NCBI GenBank assembly: GCA_030704615.1
Contig: CM060733.1
Location: forward strand, 33,666,001-33,730,000
Direction of reading: 5' to 3'
DNA from: Takakia lepidozioides
Lineage: Eukaryota > Streptophyta > Takakiopsida > Takakiales > Takakiaceae
Length of the DNA stretch: 64,000 nt
The notes beneath the pieces are model-generated. The model saw only the letters and a list, made by a program, of their open reading frames with translations, did not search any database and had not been told where the DNA came from. The first letter of the stretch is position 1, and every line of letters starts with the position of its first letter. A program made the translations under genes and the position numbers. Below, one piece after another: positions 33,244 to 44,662 of the stretch.

Positions 33244-34942
33244 ATGGACTCCAGAGGAGGAAGCTCGAAGCGTGGCAAACGCGGAGGAGCCTCCACTCAA
33301 GGAAGAGGAAAAAACCAGGTCTGGACCAAAAAAAATGCCTTTGAGGCCTCTGGCTCCATCCTTGGAAAAGGCCCGACTTCAAATGCCACATTGCCATCCC
33401 CCAAGCCCGCTGAGGCGTTATGGGAAGATACAGAGGTGCAGAGCCTACCTATTATGGCTTTGAACAAAGACAAGTTGATCGCACAAGCGCAAAAAACAGG
33501 AATCCTCATCTACTTCCCTGGCAAACCCCGCCCTAGAGCTGAGATTAGGCGCTAGATAATCCAACATCTCGGACACCAAGGTGGACTCGCGCATCATTTC
33601 AGCCTCTCCATGGGCCGAGGCTCTATGCAGTCCTATTCTCCTCCAAATCAGATGTGGACAAAGCACTGGCATTCAACACCCAGCAATCCCCAGTCAAGGT
33701 CTTCATTTTCCCTTGGACACATGACTGGGGACACAAGAAAAGTGTTCTCTGGAGACCAAGGGTGATAGCGATACCCTTCCTGCCACCCACTTACCTCACA
33801 TCACTCCCTGAAATCGGAGCAAGCTTTGGCACATTCATAGGTGCGATTAACGTATATGAACCAGTACAAGCCCAAATTGTCAGTGTGGACACAGAAATGG
33901 TGCAAAGCGATCACAATTCAGATAACGGAGTTCTAAGCTGGTCGTCCTCATGCCAGACAATGCCAAAATCGGCAGCTCCATCAAGTTGCCAACACTGGAT
34001 GACTCGTTCATAATAGTGGTCATAAAGGAGGAGGTGCTTGCTGTTATCTGTTTTCGGTGCAATGTTGAAGGGCATGTCAAGGCAGACTGCCCAGGCGCAA
34101 AAGTCATAAGGAAAGATGAAGGCTCTTCCCAGCCCCTGCAAAGCATCTCCAACCAAGGTCAGAATCTGCAAGTGCCGGAGGCTATGGCAATGGACACCAA
34201 CGAATACGTCACAATCAATGACAGGCTGCACACCTCAAAAAAAAGGAAAAGAAGTGCAGAGCTACTGGCCCCCACCTCGCCCAAGCGACCCACTGGCTCT
34301 GGCTTCTTCCCCGTAAGAATCATGGAGGCATGGGCCTCCTTTCCCTTCACAGAATCTAATCTCCAACAACTGGATAGTGGCAGCCTGGCAATCTCTTTCC
34401 TGGAACTTCACTCCTTCAAATCAAAGCCCCTACCTGGATGGGCACAGGGTTCAAATTACGCGAGGGAGAAGGCGGCAATCTGTGTCACCCCACTGCTGTA
34501 CACCTTCATTGATGACTACACCAATTTTTTCCTCCCAAGTATCAAAGAAGCGTTTCAGACAACATGGGTTACAGAGGCCATTGCCCTTCAATTCGGAGTG
34601 GGAAAGGAAAGCCTATATCACGCCGCACTCACCTTAGGGGGGGTGCTCCAGGAGCTCTTCCCTAATCTAAACCTCACTTTAAATCACATTCAACACATTG
34701 GCATCATGGTGGTTAACAATGACTCTCATCCAGATTTAGCAATTGTCCATGTCATGCCAGTGATCTATAGTAGAGGTCTGGATACCACAGGTGCCCATAA
34801 CTCGTGGATTTGGGTGTGCAAGTATTTTCTCTCCTGCAGGGTCAAGGATCCAAATGAATGGGCTCGCAGCAAACAGATCTTCGAGCAAGGTCTCAAATGG
34901 GTGGACGAACATTACGAAATGCAGATGGAGAAAGGAAAATAG
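33244..34942 (+). pseudogene. LINE ORF1 (RNA-binding, CCHC knuckle)
   Basis: The start is basic and glycine-rich (MDSRGGSSKRGKRGG). A middle part, VFIFPWTHDW...VIAIPFLPPTYLTSLPEIG (about 33700-33830), resembles the DUF4283-type domain of plant L1 ORF1. A CCHC knuckle, CFRCNVEGHVKADC, follows at about 34050, then a lysine/arginine patch (SKKRKRSAELLAP; 34240). The last 200 codons (to 34942) are open with no known domain. Frameshifts lie near 33560 and 33930. Confidence 0.75.
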
Positions 34943-35427
34943 CCCCTGGTGCAGTCAAACACAAATAGGGAGCTCGTACTGGCGGGGGAAAATCAGTTTA
35001 ACATCTCCTCTAATGCGGTGGCTGACACCTCCATCACTTTCCTGCTACCAGAGGTGACCATCAAATCGCCTCCAATGGTAAGCATGTCCTCCTATGCTTG
35101 CTCCCCTCTCTGTTTCTGTGTCCCTCATGCTACTAACAGCAAAAGAGTTTGGACCCTCATGCTGGACAATCATCCAACTCACCAAAAACTCCTGCTAGGT
35201 TGGTGGGACTCCACAGTACTCCCCTCATCCCCATCGGCACTTCTATTTTTTTCTCAGATTCTTTCTTGGGACATCTCTACTACAAACCTCTCGATCCACA
35301 AGGACAGTGCAAACCAATATCTTCCCATCAACTACAATAGCAAAAGGAAGAGGTCCACAACAGTGTACACCTGGAAACTTCCACGTTTGCTTCCCCTTCC
35401 CAAAGGATTAAAATGGGTCTCAGCTTT

Positions 35428-36174
35428 GGGCAGTTGCAGGGTTGAGTAGACCAAAAACGGCAGATCCTGCTCCATGAAAGTCCATGACCAAAAACAACAT
35501 CATTGATGATACTATCCAAAATATTTTTTTAGTGATAGATAATGATATACTGAACATATTTAGTAAAGAATCCTACCCCAAATATTAAAGATATAATTCA
35601 TTAAATATTTTAGTCTATTATTTAGAGAAATTATGAAAAACTAAAAATTAGAGTTTACAAAAAAAATTCAATATGCAACCTAGCCATTGAAGATTATAGG
35701 TTTTTATACTTCTAGAAAAACAAGGACACCCAAAATCCAAAAAACAAGATGAGCTATGGACTTTAAAAAAACGTCTATTTTTTTTACATATATTAGTCCA
35801 TATGAGTCAAATGACAAATGATTTTGCCACTTCAAATTCATACCTATGATGTGGACCAAAATGACCACCTTAAGTCCAAATTTCAATGGAATTCACTAAT
35901 GACACATAGGAGAACTTGAGTCCATTGTAATTCCATTCACTGTGGTAACAGTCCACAATGACGGTGTTCAAAAGTCCATAGCAGAGTCATTTCTTATCGG
36001 ATTCATGATTGGAGAGTTGCTATGGTGGGTATTGAAGCTAGGAATCCAATGACATATATATATTTGCTGGTTTTAATGAGTTAATTTAAATTCAATTGAT
36101 GACACCATCAATTGCAGTCATCTAAAACTGTGCCGGTAACGTCCATTTTGGTCCAGTCAACCCTGTATTCACCC
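35428..36174 (-). mobile_element. Non-autonomous TIR element, copy B (747 b)
   Basis: Inverted relative to copy A (9619-10354) and alignable end to end. Termini GGGCAGTTGCAGGGTTGAGT and, on the complement, GGGTGAATACAGGGTTGACT. Flanked by CTTT at 35424-35427 and 36175-36178, a second independent four-base target duplication, which confirms both the ends and mobility. Confidence 0.88.
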
Positions 36175-36268
36175 CTTTACCTTCATCAGATAGACGCACA
36201 AAATTTCTTTTCAATCCTCTATGGCCATCAGATCATGCTAACAACATGGGCCTTCCACTCGCCAACTC

Positions 36269-37010
36269 ATGAACCTCTTTCTTTCTTCTTGGAATATAAG
36301 AGGCCCCGGATCTCATCATTCTGCCCCGAAAAGGGCTAGGGTAAGAACTTGGGCATCAGGATTTATTCGTGGCTTCAATCTCATCTTTTTGCAAGAACAT
36401 AAGATAGACCACACTAAAATCACCTCTCTAGGAGCATCCTTCTGGCCCTCTGCCACTGTTTTTGGAACCCAACAATAATAGACTCGAGAGGAGGCACCGC
36501 AATTTTGCTCTCTCCTTCTCTACAACAAACGCTTGTTTCCAATGACATCTGGATACAGGGAAGAGTCCAGTTTCTAGTTTTGAACCTGAGTCAAACCATA
36601 GGCATGGTGGGTGTCATTAACATTTATGCACCAAACGGGGAAGAAGAAAGGGTGGCTTTGTGGGATCACATCAGGGACAAGATGCTGCAGCACACTAACA
36701 TCCAACAGTGGATATCGGGGGGAGATTTCAACATGGTGGAGGAGGGTACAAACAGGCTGGGACAAGCTGCTCATGTGGCATATCGACAGAAAAAAAGAAT
36801 TCATGGGACTCACTTTGCATGATTGTGGGCCTACTGGATGTCACAACGCCGAAACAAAGAGAGCTCAAATTCACATGGACAAACACAGGGATCCGCCTAA
36901 CCTCTGCCAAGCACGTCTGGACAAATTCTACTGTACAGCAACTCTGGCGTCTTGGTCTAAGTGAGTCCCACTCCAGCCCATACAGCCCGGTTTTGATCAT
37001 GCCTCCGTCC
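36269..37010 (+). pseudogene. LINE ORF2 apurinic-type endonuclease
   Basis: SSWNIRGPGSHH near the start, FNLIFLQEHKID, then GMVGVINIYAPNGEEERVAL (about 36600) and WISGGDFNMVEEGTNR (about 36710) are the conserved blocks of the L1 endonuclease that nicks the target. A stop near 36478 and shifts near 36820 inactivate it. Confidence 0.8.
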
Positions 37011-37012
37011 AC

Positions 37013-38352
37013 ATGATGCTAAGCACCCCAGGCTCCAGAGTGAAGGGTAGGGGCTTCTTCAAACTCGACCCCACATTCCTCAAAGATCAGAAGGTCATTC
37101 AAACTCTGCAACAAACATGGGCAACTGCGGAGGCACCTTTCACTTCACCAACTTTGCGCTTCCTGACAAAACTCGAAATACTCAGGAACAAATGCCAGGC
37201 AATCTCACGGAAAAAGCAGAGGATTCTAACAGGAGGCAGAAAGCCCTCACGAAGTGCCTGGAGGTTTGCCAGTATCAATTGCAGACTGGACATGAGGGCC
37301 CTTACACAATGTTTTCATACAAAACTGCCAAACAGAATTTGTCCCTACTGTTGCATGCCAAAGAAGAGTTCATGAGGATCAAGGCAGGAGTCAAGTGGTC
37401 ACTCAAAGGCGAAAAGATGAATAAATACTTCTTCATCAAAACAGCTCAAATGCGTTCTGCAACCCTTGTTCTGGCCCTGCGGGATTCAGCCACAAGTCTG
37501 CTGGTGGACAACCCCAGGACAATGGCTCATGTGGCTGCAGGTTACATCAAAAACCTCTTTAAAAAACAACAACCATCACTTCTAAAAGACCAGGCCACAG
37601 CAACCCTGCTGCAGCACATTCCCTGCGCAATCTCTCAAAGGGACAAAGCAATTTTGACTGAACCATTCTCCATGGAGGAACTGGGTAAAGCGATGGACTC
37701 CATGGCATCCCAAAAATCTCCAGGCTTGGATGGCCTCCCTGTAGAGCTCTTCAAAGCAATGTGGCAGACCCTTGGGGAAGAAAACCTGCTCATGGCCAGT
37801 GACATTCTTGAAAAGAAAATTATGCCATCACAAATTTCTGAAGGACTTCTTAGTCTCATTTTCAAGAAGGGAGACAGGGAGGATATGGCCAACTACCGCC
37901 CTATTACATTGTTGAAATCCACCTACAAAATTATAGCAAAGGCCCTTGCATTGAGGCTGCAACCTCTGCTGTCAAAGATGATAAGGCAAAACCAAACAAG
38001 CTTTCTCAAGGATCGCATGATTCTAGACAACATCCTTCTGGCACATGAGGCCCTGCACAAAGCTCATGTGAACAATCAACCTTTGGCATTTCTTATGTTA
38101 GATTTTGAAAAGGCATTCGACTCCATAGATTGGACATTTCTGATAGGAGCCTTGGAGAAGACAGGGCTTGGGGGCCCCTTTCTTTCTTGGGTTCAGATCT
38201 TGCTGCACTCGGCCTCCAGCAGAGTGATGGTAAACAATGTGGTCTCCAAGAGTTTTCCAATCTCCAGATCGGTTAGACAGGGGTGCCCCTTGGCCCCATT
38301 TCTATTTTTAATAGCTGTAGACTCCCTGGGTCACTTGCTTGACCACCGAGTG
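37013..38352 (+). pseudogene. LINE reverse transcriptase, 5' part
   Basis: From about 37117 the frame is open through KSPGLDGLPVELFKAMW, MANYRPITLLKSTYKIIAKA, LMLDFEKAFDSIDWTFL (catalytic aspartate) and SRSVRQGCPLAPFLFLIAVD. The next block, YADD, is displaced to 39600 by an insertion that starts after LLDHRVD at about 38352. Confidence 0.88.
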
Positions 38353-39556
38353 GACTGTGCAACACGCTCTTCTTTAGCTGTCCTCTTCAGTGTCGACACA
38401 TTGCGAGCCATTCAGCACTATACTTCCTGCAACGCACCACCTGACCACGCTAAACATGGTTTGGACTCCAATGCTTATTGCGGCCCCTGCCAATGAGGTA
38501 AAAATGTGCACCTGTATGTTACGAGAGTATTGCAACTTTCATGGTTTTGTCATCAGGACCATTATACAACAACATTCAAAATGATTTGGCTCTCGTTTGT
38601 GCATGAGGAGGAATTCCGGGTCTTACAACATTGTGTAACAGAAATTGACAAAACGTCTGCCTTGTCTTCTTGTTTGACCCATAACCAATGTTAGGCATGA
38701 GGATCCCGCCTTTGAACTTGCACTGAAACCGAGAGTCCATACACCATCCACTAGGTGCACTGTCTTCTTGTTTGAACCATAACCAATGTTACGCATGAGG
38801 ATGCTGCCCTTGAACTTGCGTTGAACCCGAGAGTCCACAAATCATCCCCTAGGTGCCTTGTATTCTTGTTTGACCCATAACCAATGTTAGGCATCAGGAG
38901 GCTGCCTTTTAACTTGCGTTGGACCCGAGAGTCAATACATACATCATATCCCTAGGTGCCTTGTCTTCTTGTTTGACCCATAACCAACCATTTGCTGTTC
39001 ATTACAATCAAAGCCTACAAGCCAGGATATAACTATCCACTGTATGAAGTGCATAGAAGCCACTGTTGTAAATGCATACACGACACGAAAATGAGAAACC
39101 ATCTTTTAACGACATTACAACGAACAGGCACAATTTTTATTACAAAGTTATGGAGGGACACAAAATGTCTAAAACTGTGAACATCTCGAGACCCCCCAAA
39201 ATGATGAAATTTGCATTTCAGTCACTAGAACTATCCCCTGAAACTTGTGCCGTATCATCGACGTAAACCCGAGCTCCGAGGTGCCTGTTGTGCTTTCGAG
39301 CACATGGGGGAGATAACATGAAACTCTGTTGACGAGCAATGGCCTCCGCGTAGTCGGATAGGATGTATGAACGTGGAGGGCTGCATCAGAAGTCACTGTG
39401 AATAAAAGAGACGTCGACCAAAGGAATAGCTTCCAATATCCTGCCACCAAAAGATCCACAATTGCAGCAGCCACCATTAATGGGATATGGGGGGCCATTT
39501 TCGCGGGAGAAATCGGATGCTTATAGAAAAACAACTTACTCACATGCGAAAAGGCT
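38353..39556. mobile_element. Insertion splitting the LINE RT
   Basis: The RT protein stops matching after LLDHRVD (38352) and resumes with HLPTLISEMLKLSMYADDT at about 39557. The inserted 1.2 kb has no recognised ends. It contains, on the minus strand, fragments of ribosomal protein L32 (38580-38990) and an open frame (39570-39169) without a known domain. Confidence 0.6.
38585..38990 (-). pseudogene. Ribosomal protein L32 (eL32) exon fragment, tandemly repeated
   Basis: The minus strand repeats a unit of about 98-102 bases three times plus a partial copy (starts near 38960, 38858, 38760, 38662). Each unit encodes [20 protein letters not shown] plus GSNKKTRHL with small changes, matching the conserved centre of eukaryotic ribosomal protein eL32. 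The last copy continues as FCQFLLHNV and, one frame over, [10 protein letters not shown], again following eL32. No start codon or C-terminus is present. The units are separated by a few non-coding bases, so no longer protein is made. It lies inside the insertion in the LINE. Confidence 0.75.
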
Positions 39557-41279
39557 ACACCTGCCAACACTCATATCGGAGATGCTCAAATTGTCTATGT
39601 ACGCAGATGACACAGTTTTGTTGCTTGACAATTCCACCACAAGCAACATTGATAGAGCTCTTCATACTTTGTGCACCTTTTGCCTGGGTTCCGGACTGAA
39701 GATAAACTGGAAAAAGTCAATAGGGATCTTGTCCCAGCTGCAAGACAGCTCAGGTGTGACACATTGTCAACCCTGGGGAGCTGACATCGGCTTGAGGTGG
39801 TTGCGCCAGTGCCAAAAACATCAAAACTTTGGGCTCAATCACTTAGATGGATTGTTCAAGGCAAAAAACGCGGCAGTGGCTCTCGGCTCCAGACCTTGGC
39901 AATCTATCTGGAGAGCGTGGCAAAGCATCAGGGGTAACCTTACCTAAAGAATGCCAGCCAGCCGGCAGGAATGTCTTCGGCAACTCCTATTCTCAAACTA
40001 CAACATGGACTCTCCTGTCTTGCTCACGCAAACCCCTCGCTGGGCTTTCTGGAAGGGGCAGGGTTTCACTGACATTGCAGCAATGCGCTCGGGGGAAAAT
40101 TTCCTTACAGAAGAGGCCATATCAGGAACCTTTGGCAGGAGGAGATCCATGGCCTGGGGCGCTCTCCTGGCCAATATCTTGCAATACATGACCCCATTGC
40201 TGGAACAACAAGCTCAGAATTGGACGGCTCCTGTCTGGATGGCTTGCAACAGAGACAATGAAAAGATAGTGATATTGGTCATAGAAACTCTTCGACCAAT
40301 GGCATTTGGACTGGGGTTTCACACAGATTGCGAGGGTGACCTCTCTTATACAGGGATGGTGGAGGTTCCTAAAACAAACTTGTTCCACATACGGGTGCTT
40401 GATGGCAAAGGAAATGCAAACCCCTTGCCACCTCAAGGGATGGAGGCTCAATGGGCCCGCCATGAAACACTCACCTGGTTTCTCATCTGCCCTTTGGAAG
40501 ATCTGCGGTTTGACCCAGGGGAGTGGAAATGGATGGACAAGAAGAAAACCCCTTTCTTTGGATACACAGTGAAGAAAGGGTACTCCCTGGCCTGCCCGCC
40601 CCAATCCTTTAGAGGTAAATGGTCAGCAAAATGGGGCAACAACAGCCTTACCCAAAGGATTTGGAACAAGATATGGAAAGATGTTTGGAGGAAGCACAGG
40701 CCTGCAAAGATATCAGGCTTTCTATGGAAGCTCGTACACAGAATCATTCCAGCCAGGCAGAAAACGCATGAGGATAACCCTACCTATACTCTCTGCCATT
40801 CACAAACGGAATCCATAGAACATTGTCTGCTGTCCTGCAATCTTTCAAGTAGAATCTGGGGGCGGGTTCTCTCGTTCTACTCTCATTGGGCTTCTTTCCC
40901 AGCCCCTTCTCCTCCATCTCTACTGCTTTTAAATTTCCTGCCTGGTCTAACAATGAGTGTTTGCCCAGTATGGAACACTCTTAGAGCCCACACCTTGTGG
41001 AGTCTATGGAGAGCCAGATGCAATTGGGTTTATGAAGGAAAAGCCCCCTGGGGCAGATCAATCCTCTTTCACATTTATTTTGATCTATTAACTGAGGGGC
41101 GAAAAGCGTGGGACACTGTTTGTGCAGCTCTTCCCAGAACTTCGGAGCAACGAGGGATGAAGCTGCTTCAAGATTTCGCCGAGTCCTGGGGCAAAGGCAA
41201 CTTGCTCGGCACCAATCTACCCAACATGCGCTTTACCTGGAATCAATCAATCCCCCCTCAATGGGAAGTCCCCTGGTGA
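39557..41279 (+). pseudogene. LINE reverse transcriptase 3' part and zf-RVT region
   Basis: Begins with LKLSMYADDTVLLLDNSTTS (catalytic YADD) and SGLKINWKKSIGILSQ. After a frameshift near 39945 it is open for 442 codons to 41279: FDPGEWKWMDKKKTPFFGYT, VWRKHRPAKISGFLWKLVH and CHSQTESIEHCLLSCNLSS, the zf-RVT region typical of plant LINEs. It is closely related to the fragment at 11990-13679. Confidence 0.88.
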
Positions 41280-41771
41280 TGGAGACGAGGCAGACTTCAA
41301 TTGGAGGCATAAGAAAAGTCGAGATCCTAAATTTAGAACTCAGCTCAAGTTCTAAAGTACCGAATCTGTCTTCACATTGCCACTGCAGATCTTCTCCAAC
41401 TCCTTGTCTTCTCAGCTCGTCAACTCCGGATCAGCTCTGCACCTCATCTTCGCATGACCTTTGTGCTCTTATTTCAAGGAGTAGCTAGCTATCTCTCCAA
41501 TCTAAACCATTCTCGGAACAATGCATCCAAGTCTCTCTTGCATAGATCTTTCTTACTGCTCTTTCACCCTGCCCTAGCATAGCACGTTATCTCTCTTACA
41601 ACCTCTGCTTTACCACTATTCACTCCCTCCCTATCTACTGATAGCAAGTTCGCTACGGCCACGGGGATGTTTTTGGGTGGTTATTTTTTCCAACAATGTG
41701 ACATCTTCTTTTAATTAATTTGACTAAAAGGGCCTCTGTCCCTTTCCATTAAAAAAAAAAAAAAAAAAAAA
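41280..41771 (+). other. LINE 3' untranslated region and poly(A)
   Basis: Non-coding, pyrimidine-rich, ending CCTTTCCATT then 21 A. The intact A run suggests a fairly recent insertion. Confidence 0.7.
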
Positions 41772-41788
41772 CCTATTAAGGGGCCTGA

Positions 41789-41869
41789 TTTGTGAGCTGT
41801 CGCTCCCAGGTGCTTCCCTTTTTAAGCAAAACAGAAAAAGAAAAAAGAAAAAGAAAAAGAAGACAAGAA

Positions 41870-41903
<34 letters not shown>

Positions 41904-41933
41904 AAGGGAAACCTGGGAGCGACTGCTCACAAT
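41789..41933. repeat. Inverted SINE tails around an AT microsatellite
   Basis: TTGTGAGCTGTCGCTCCCAG (41789-41810) and its near complement (41911-41932) face each other. Between them are an A/G-rich stretch and about 14 AT repeats (41872-41900). The arm matches the tail of the SINE at 6665-6900. It could fold into a long hairpin about 100 bases upstream of the SEC61 gamma start codon. Confidence 0.7.
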
Positions 41934-42036
41934 TATTTTCTTTTCCCAGGCGTGAGACTGAGCAAGACTAGGGTTTGCTTCTGCCGGGGTCTGTTTGTTT
42001 GCGAGAGAAAGGGAGAGCAAGGGAGAGGGTGCTGCA

Positions 42037-42573
42037 ATGGAGGCCGTTGACACGGTGGTGAGGCCGATTAAGGAGTTTACCAAGGACAGCATCCGCCTCG
42101 TGAAGCGGTGCCACAAGCCAGATCGCCGAGGTAATGATTTCACTAACGTATCCCATCTTCGCGTCTTCCTCTTTTAGGCCCTTATTTTCCCGTCTTGGTG
42201 TTTGAAGTTTGCTGGAGTTAAATGTCCTCCAATTTGTAGCGTTCATGAAGATTTCTGTGTTCCGAGCTCTTGCTGGTCACTGTATTCGGGTTCATGGATA
42301 GCACACGCTGTAGTTTTGGTCTCTCTGTTTGTTAAGTGTTTGGAATCTAGGCGTGCTCTGGTGTCGGGTCCCTTCCAACAGACCTGGTACTCTATCTGAG
42401 TAGTAAGAGCTTTATCGTGTACTGACAATCTGTATATCGGGTCGTTGAACGTGTCAGAGTTTTCTAAAGTGGCGATAAGAACCGCCCTCGGCTTTGTTGT
42501 TATGGGCTTCATTGGCTTTTTCGTCAAATTGATATTCATACCCATCAACAACATCATTGTCGGATCTGGATAG
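42037..42573 (+). CDS. SEC61G: SEC61 gamma subunit (two exons)
   Basis: Exon 1 (42037-42130) and exon 2 (42458-42573) are joined across an intron of 327 bases with GT (GAG|GTAATG) and AG (GTCAG|AG) borders in phase 1. The product is 69 residues, the normal length. It begins [20 protein letters not shown], then [20 protein letters not shown], and the single tail-anchor helix [20 protein letters not shown] precedes NIIVGSG. This is the small subunit of the Sec61 translocon, which moves nascent proteins across the endoplasmic reticulum membrane; the amphipathic N-terminus lies in the cytosol. Every conserved stretch is intact, so it is a live gene. An in-frame ATG at 41995 would add 14 residues not found in the family. 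The leader (GAGAGAAAGGGAGAG) is purine-rich. Confidence 0.95.
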
Positions 42574-44662
42574 CACCTGGGTAAGCTTCTTCTCATGTCA
42601 GCGGCGATCCAGAGAGTATGCGGTGGAGGTCCTGGAGGCCCTAATTTTTCACTTGGTTCTTAGATATTATTGGTGAACCGCATGGACCTTCTATTTGTTG
42701 GATTGCAAAGCAAACTGCGGGAGTATGGGGGATTCTCCTTTTTTAGGTGTTTGAATTGATCAGAGATGATGTAACATTTTTGATGAGGAATATTTTGTTC
42801 CATCACAGAGTTTTTAAATTGATAAGCAATAAGCACACATCAACTTTGAATGTGGGTGCTTTCTCTATCCCATTAATTTTTTGACAAGGGGACAAATCAA
42901 GTATTTGTTGTCTGGGGTCCTTATTGTAATAGATCCTGTGCAGTCTGGATGGAGTAGTTTGTGAGGGTAAGAGAAAGAGAGCTGGGCGGAACAGGGCAAT
43001 CTCATAGCACCTCCCTTCACATTCTAAAAACAAGGCGTCAACAGTATTGGCTGGGGTGTTGAAGGTTAGATGTAGTGTGAGAAGACTGTCAAAACTCAAC
43101 AGCATTGCACTGTTATGTGTACAGGGGAATGAGTTGATCATTTATGGCTGACGGATCAATGACAGCCATGGTTCCTTCTGTGTATTATGTGAAGTTTGGA
43201 GAGGTTCAATTGCCAAGTTTGATGCTCAATGACAACTGTTGGTTGAGATTGGAGTGGATGCTTGCACGATGGGAGTGAAGTAGAGCGAAGGCTGTGGGGT
43301 GGTTCCCAAGCTTCACATTAAGATTCTCAAGTTTTGTAAGTTTTAGAGACAAAATTGTAGGGGGTTTAGGCCGATTCATGGAAATGTCTTCTGATTTTCA
43401 ACTTGGTGATCTCATGGTGAAATCAGCTTTGGACGGTCTTTGAACTGGGTACGCTTATCAGCCTGATCACTCTGTTGGCTTGATTTTGATCTTCACTTAG
43501 GGTGTCCAGCGTAATCCACATCCCTCATGCACATGCGGAACTGTTTTCTTACTTCTAGTGATTGGGTGATTGACCCAGCTCGAACAGTCAGTTCGGGGTG
43601 AACTTCAGTCAAGTTTTCAGGAACTTGTGAAAGAGTGGTCCTACTTTGGCTTAACTGGATCTTATGGCAGCTGATCAAATCCTATGAAGAAATATTGTGA
43701 GAGCTGTCTGGCAATATAGTTCATTCACCCCCATGAAGGAGGGATCTGAGGGAACTTATAGCCAGTTCTAGAAATTTTTCTTGGAATCAGACACCTACCT
43801 GCTGGTGGCTATCAACACAGAAGATCTAACAATTTTTTGTATGTCGTATTGAGGTTGATCACATCCTGGGTGTAATAGTTCTGAGGTGTTCGGCACCATT
43901 TGTACATAAGAGAGCTCCAGCTCTACATGCTCTTGTGTAGATTGAAGTATTACTATGGAGATCTAAATGCGAGCCAAGGTCTACTGCTAAAAACCAAGTG
44001 TCAATAGACTAATTTCTGTTCATGTTCTGCAAAAAGCAGTCTCATCAATTCACATATGCAGCAAGTACCAATATGTTTAAAGTTCCATTTCCTGTACATC
44101 TATGTGCAGGGATGGTATCTCTACATTGAAGCATTCATACTTGATCTTCAGAAACCTACTGAAAAGTATTATCCCAAAATGAACACTAGATGCCCATCTT
44201 GCAAAAGAACTAGAAAGTCATTCTTGGGCCTCGGTCTGAACCACGTCCAACCATACTCTACTCAGTTTTCAGTTCAAGTGGAGAGATAGTTGGTACTTCG
44301 CAGTTCCAAGAAAAGCTGAAGTGGGTTTTCTGGTGTGAAAAGAGGTTTCCAAAGGACTGTGTAGGAATTTTAAGGGAATTGTAAGGGAATAAAGATTTGA
44401 GTCACGAGTGTTCACACAGCACCTCAGGGACAGTTGTGCAAAGGACCTGAATCGGGATGTGTGTGGAGAATGGGCCTAAGATGTAAGTAAGAAGGCAGCG
44501 ATTGTAGAGAGCCACTGGCTTCACGCAAGAATCTATCGATGTGGGTTTGTGGAACCGAGTGTGTTGCACATCTGTGGAGAGTTGGATGCGGGTTTGTGTG
44601 ATTCTGTTTGGAGAGGGAGGGGTGATGTGAGGCTGTGAGGATCACTAAGTAGATGTGACTGT
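42574..44662. other. Intergenic and presumed 5' region of the FIP2-like gene
   Basis: SEC61 gamma 3' sequence, then about 2 kb without a supported reading frame. Short open frames (for example 44056-44289) have no recognisable domain. Part of this is probably promoter, leader or 5' introns of the next gene. Confidence 0.5.

Larger units (their letters stand above)
33244..41771 (+). mobile_element. Long LINE (L1-like) with poly(A), twice interrupted
   Basis: ORF1 (33244-34942), endonuclease (36269-37010), reverse transcriptase (37013-38352, resuming 39557), C-terminal zf-RVT region (to 41279), 3' untranslated region and a run of 21 A (41751-41771) are in order on one strand. A 747-base TIR element (35428-36174) and a segment of about 1.2 kb (38353-39556) are inserted. 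Without them it is about 6.6 kb, near full length for a plant L1. No clear target duplication was found, so the 5' boundary is set by the end of the antisense pol fragment. Confidence 0.85.

Noticed and set aside
38500-38584. Continuation of eL32 to its C-terminus
   Set aside because: Similarity ends after LLMHKR; downstream codons do not follow eL32.
39169-39570. Minus-strand open frame of 133 codons in the LINE insertion (PISPAKMAPHIPLMVAAAIV)
   Set aside because: No recognised domain or splice context; kept only as part of the insertion.
42243-42596. Minus-strand open frame of 117 codons over SEC61 gamma exon 2
   Set aside because: Antisense shadow of a conserved exon; no domain of its own.
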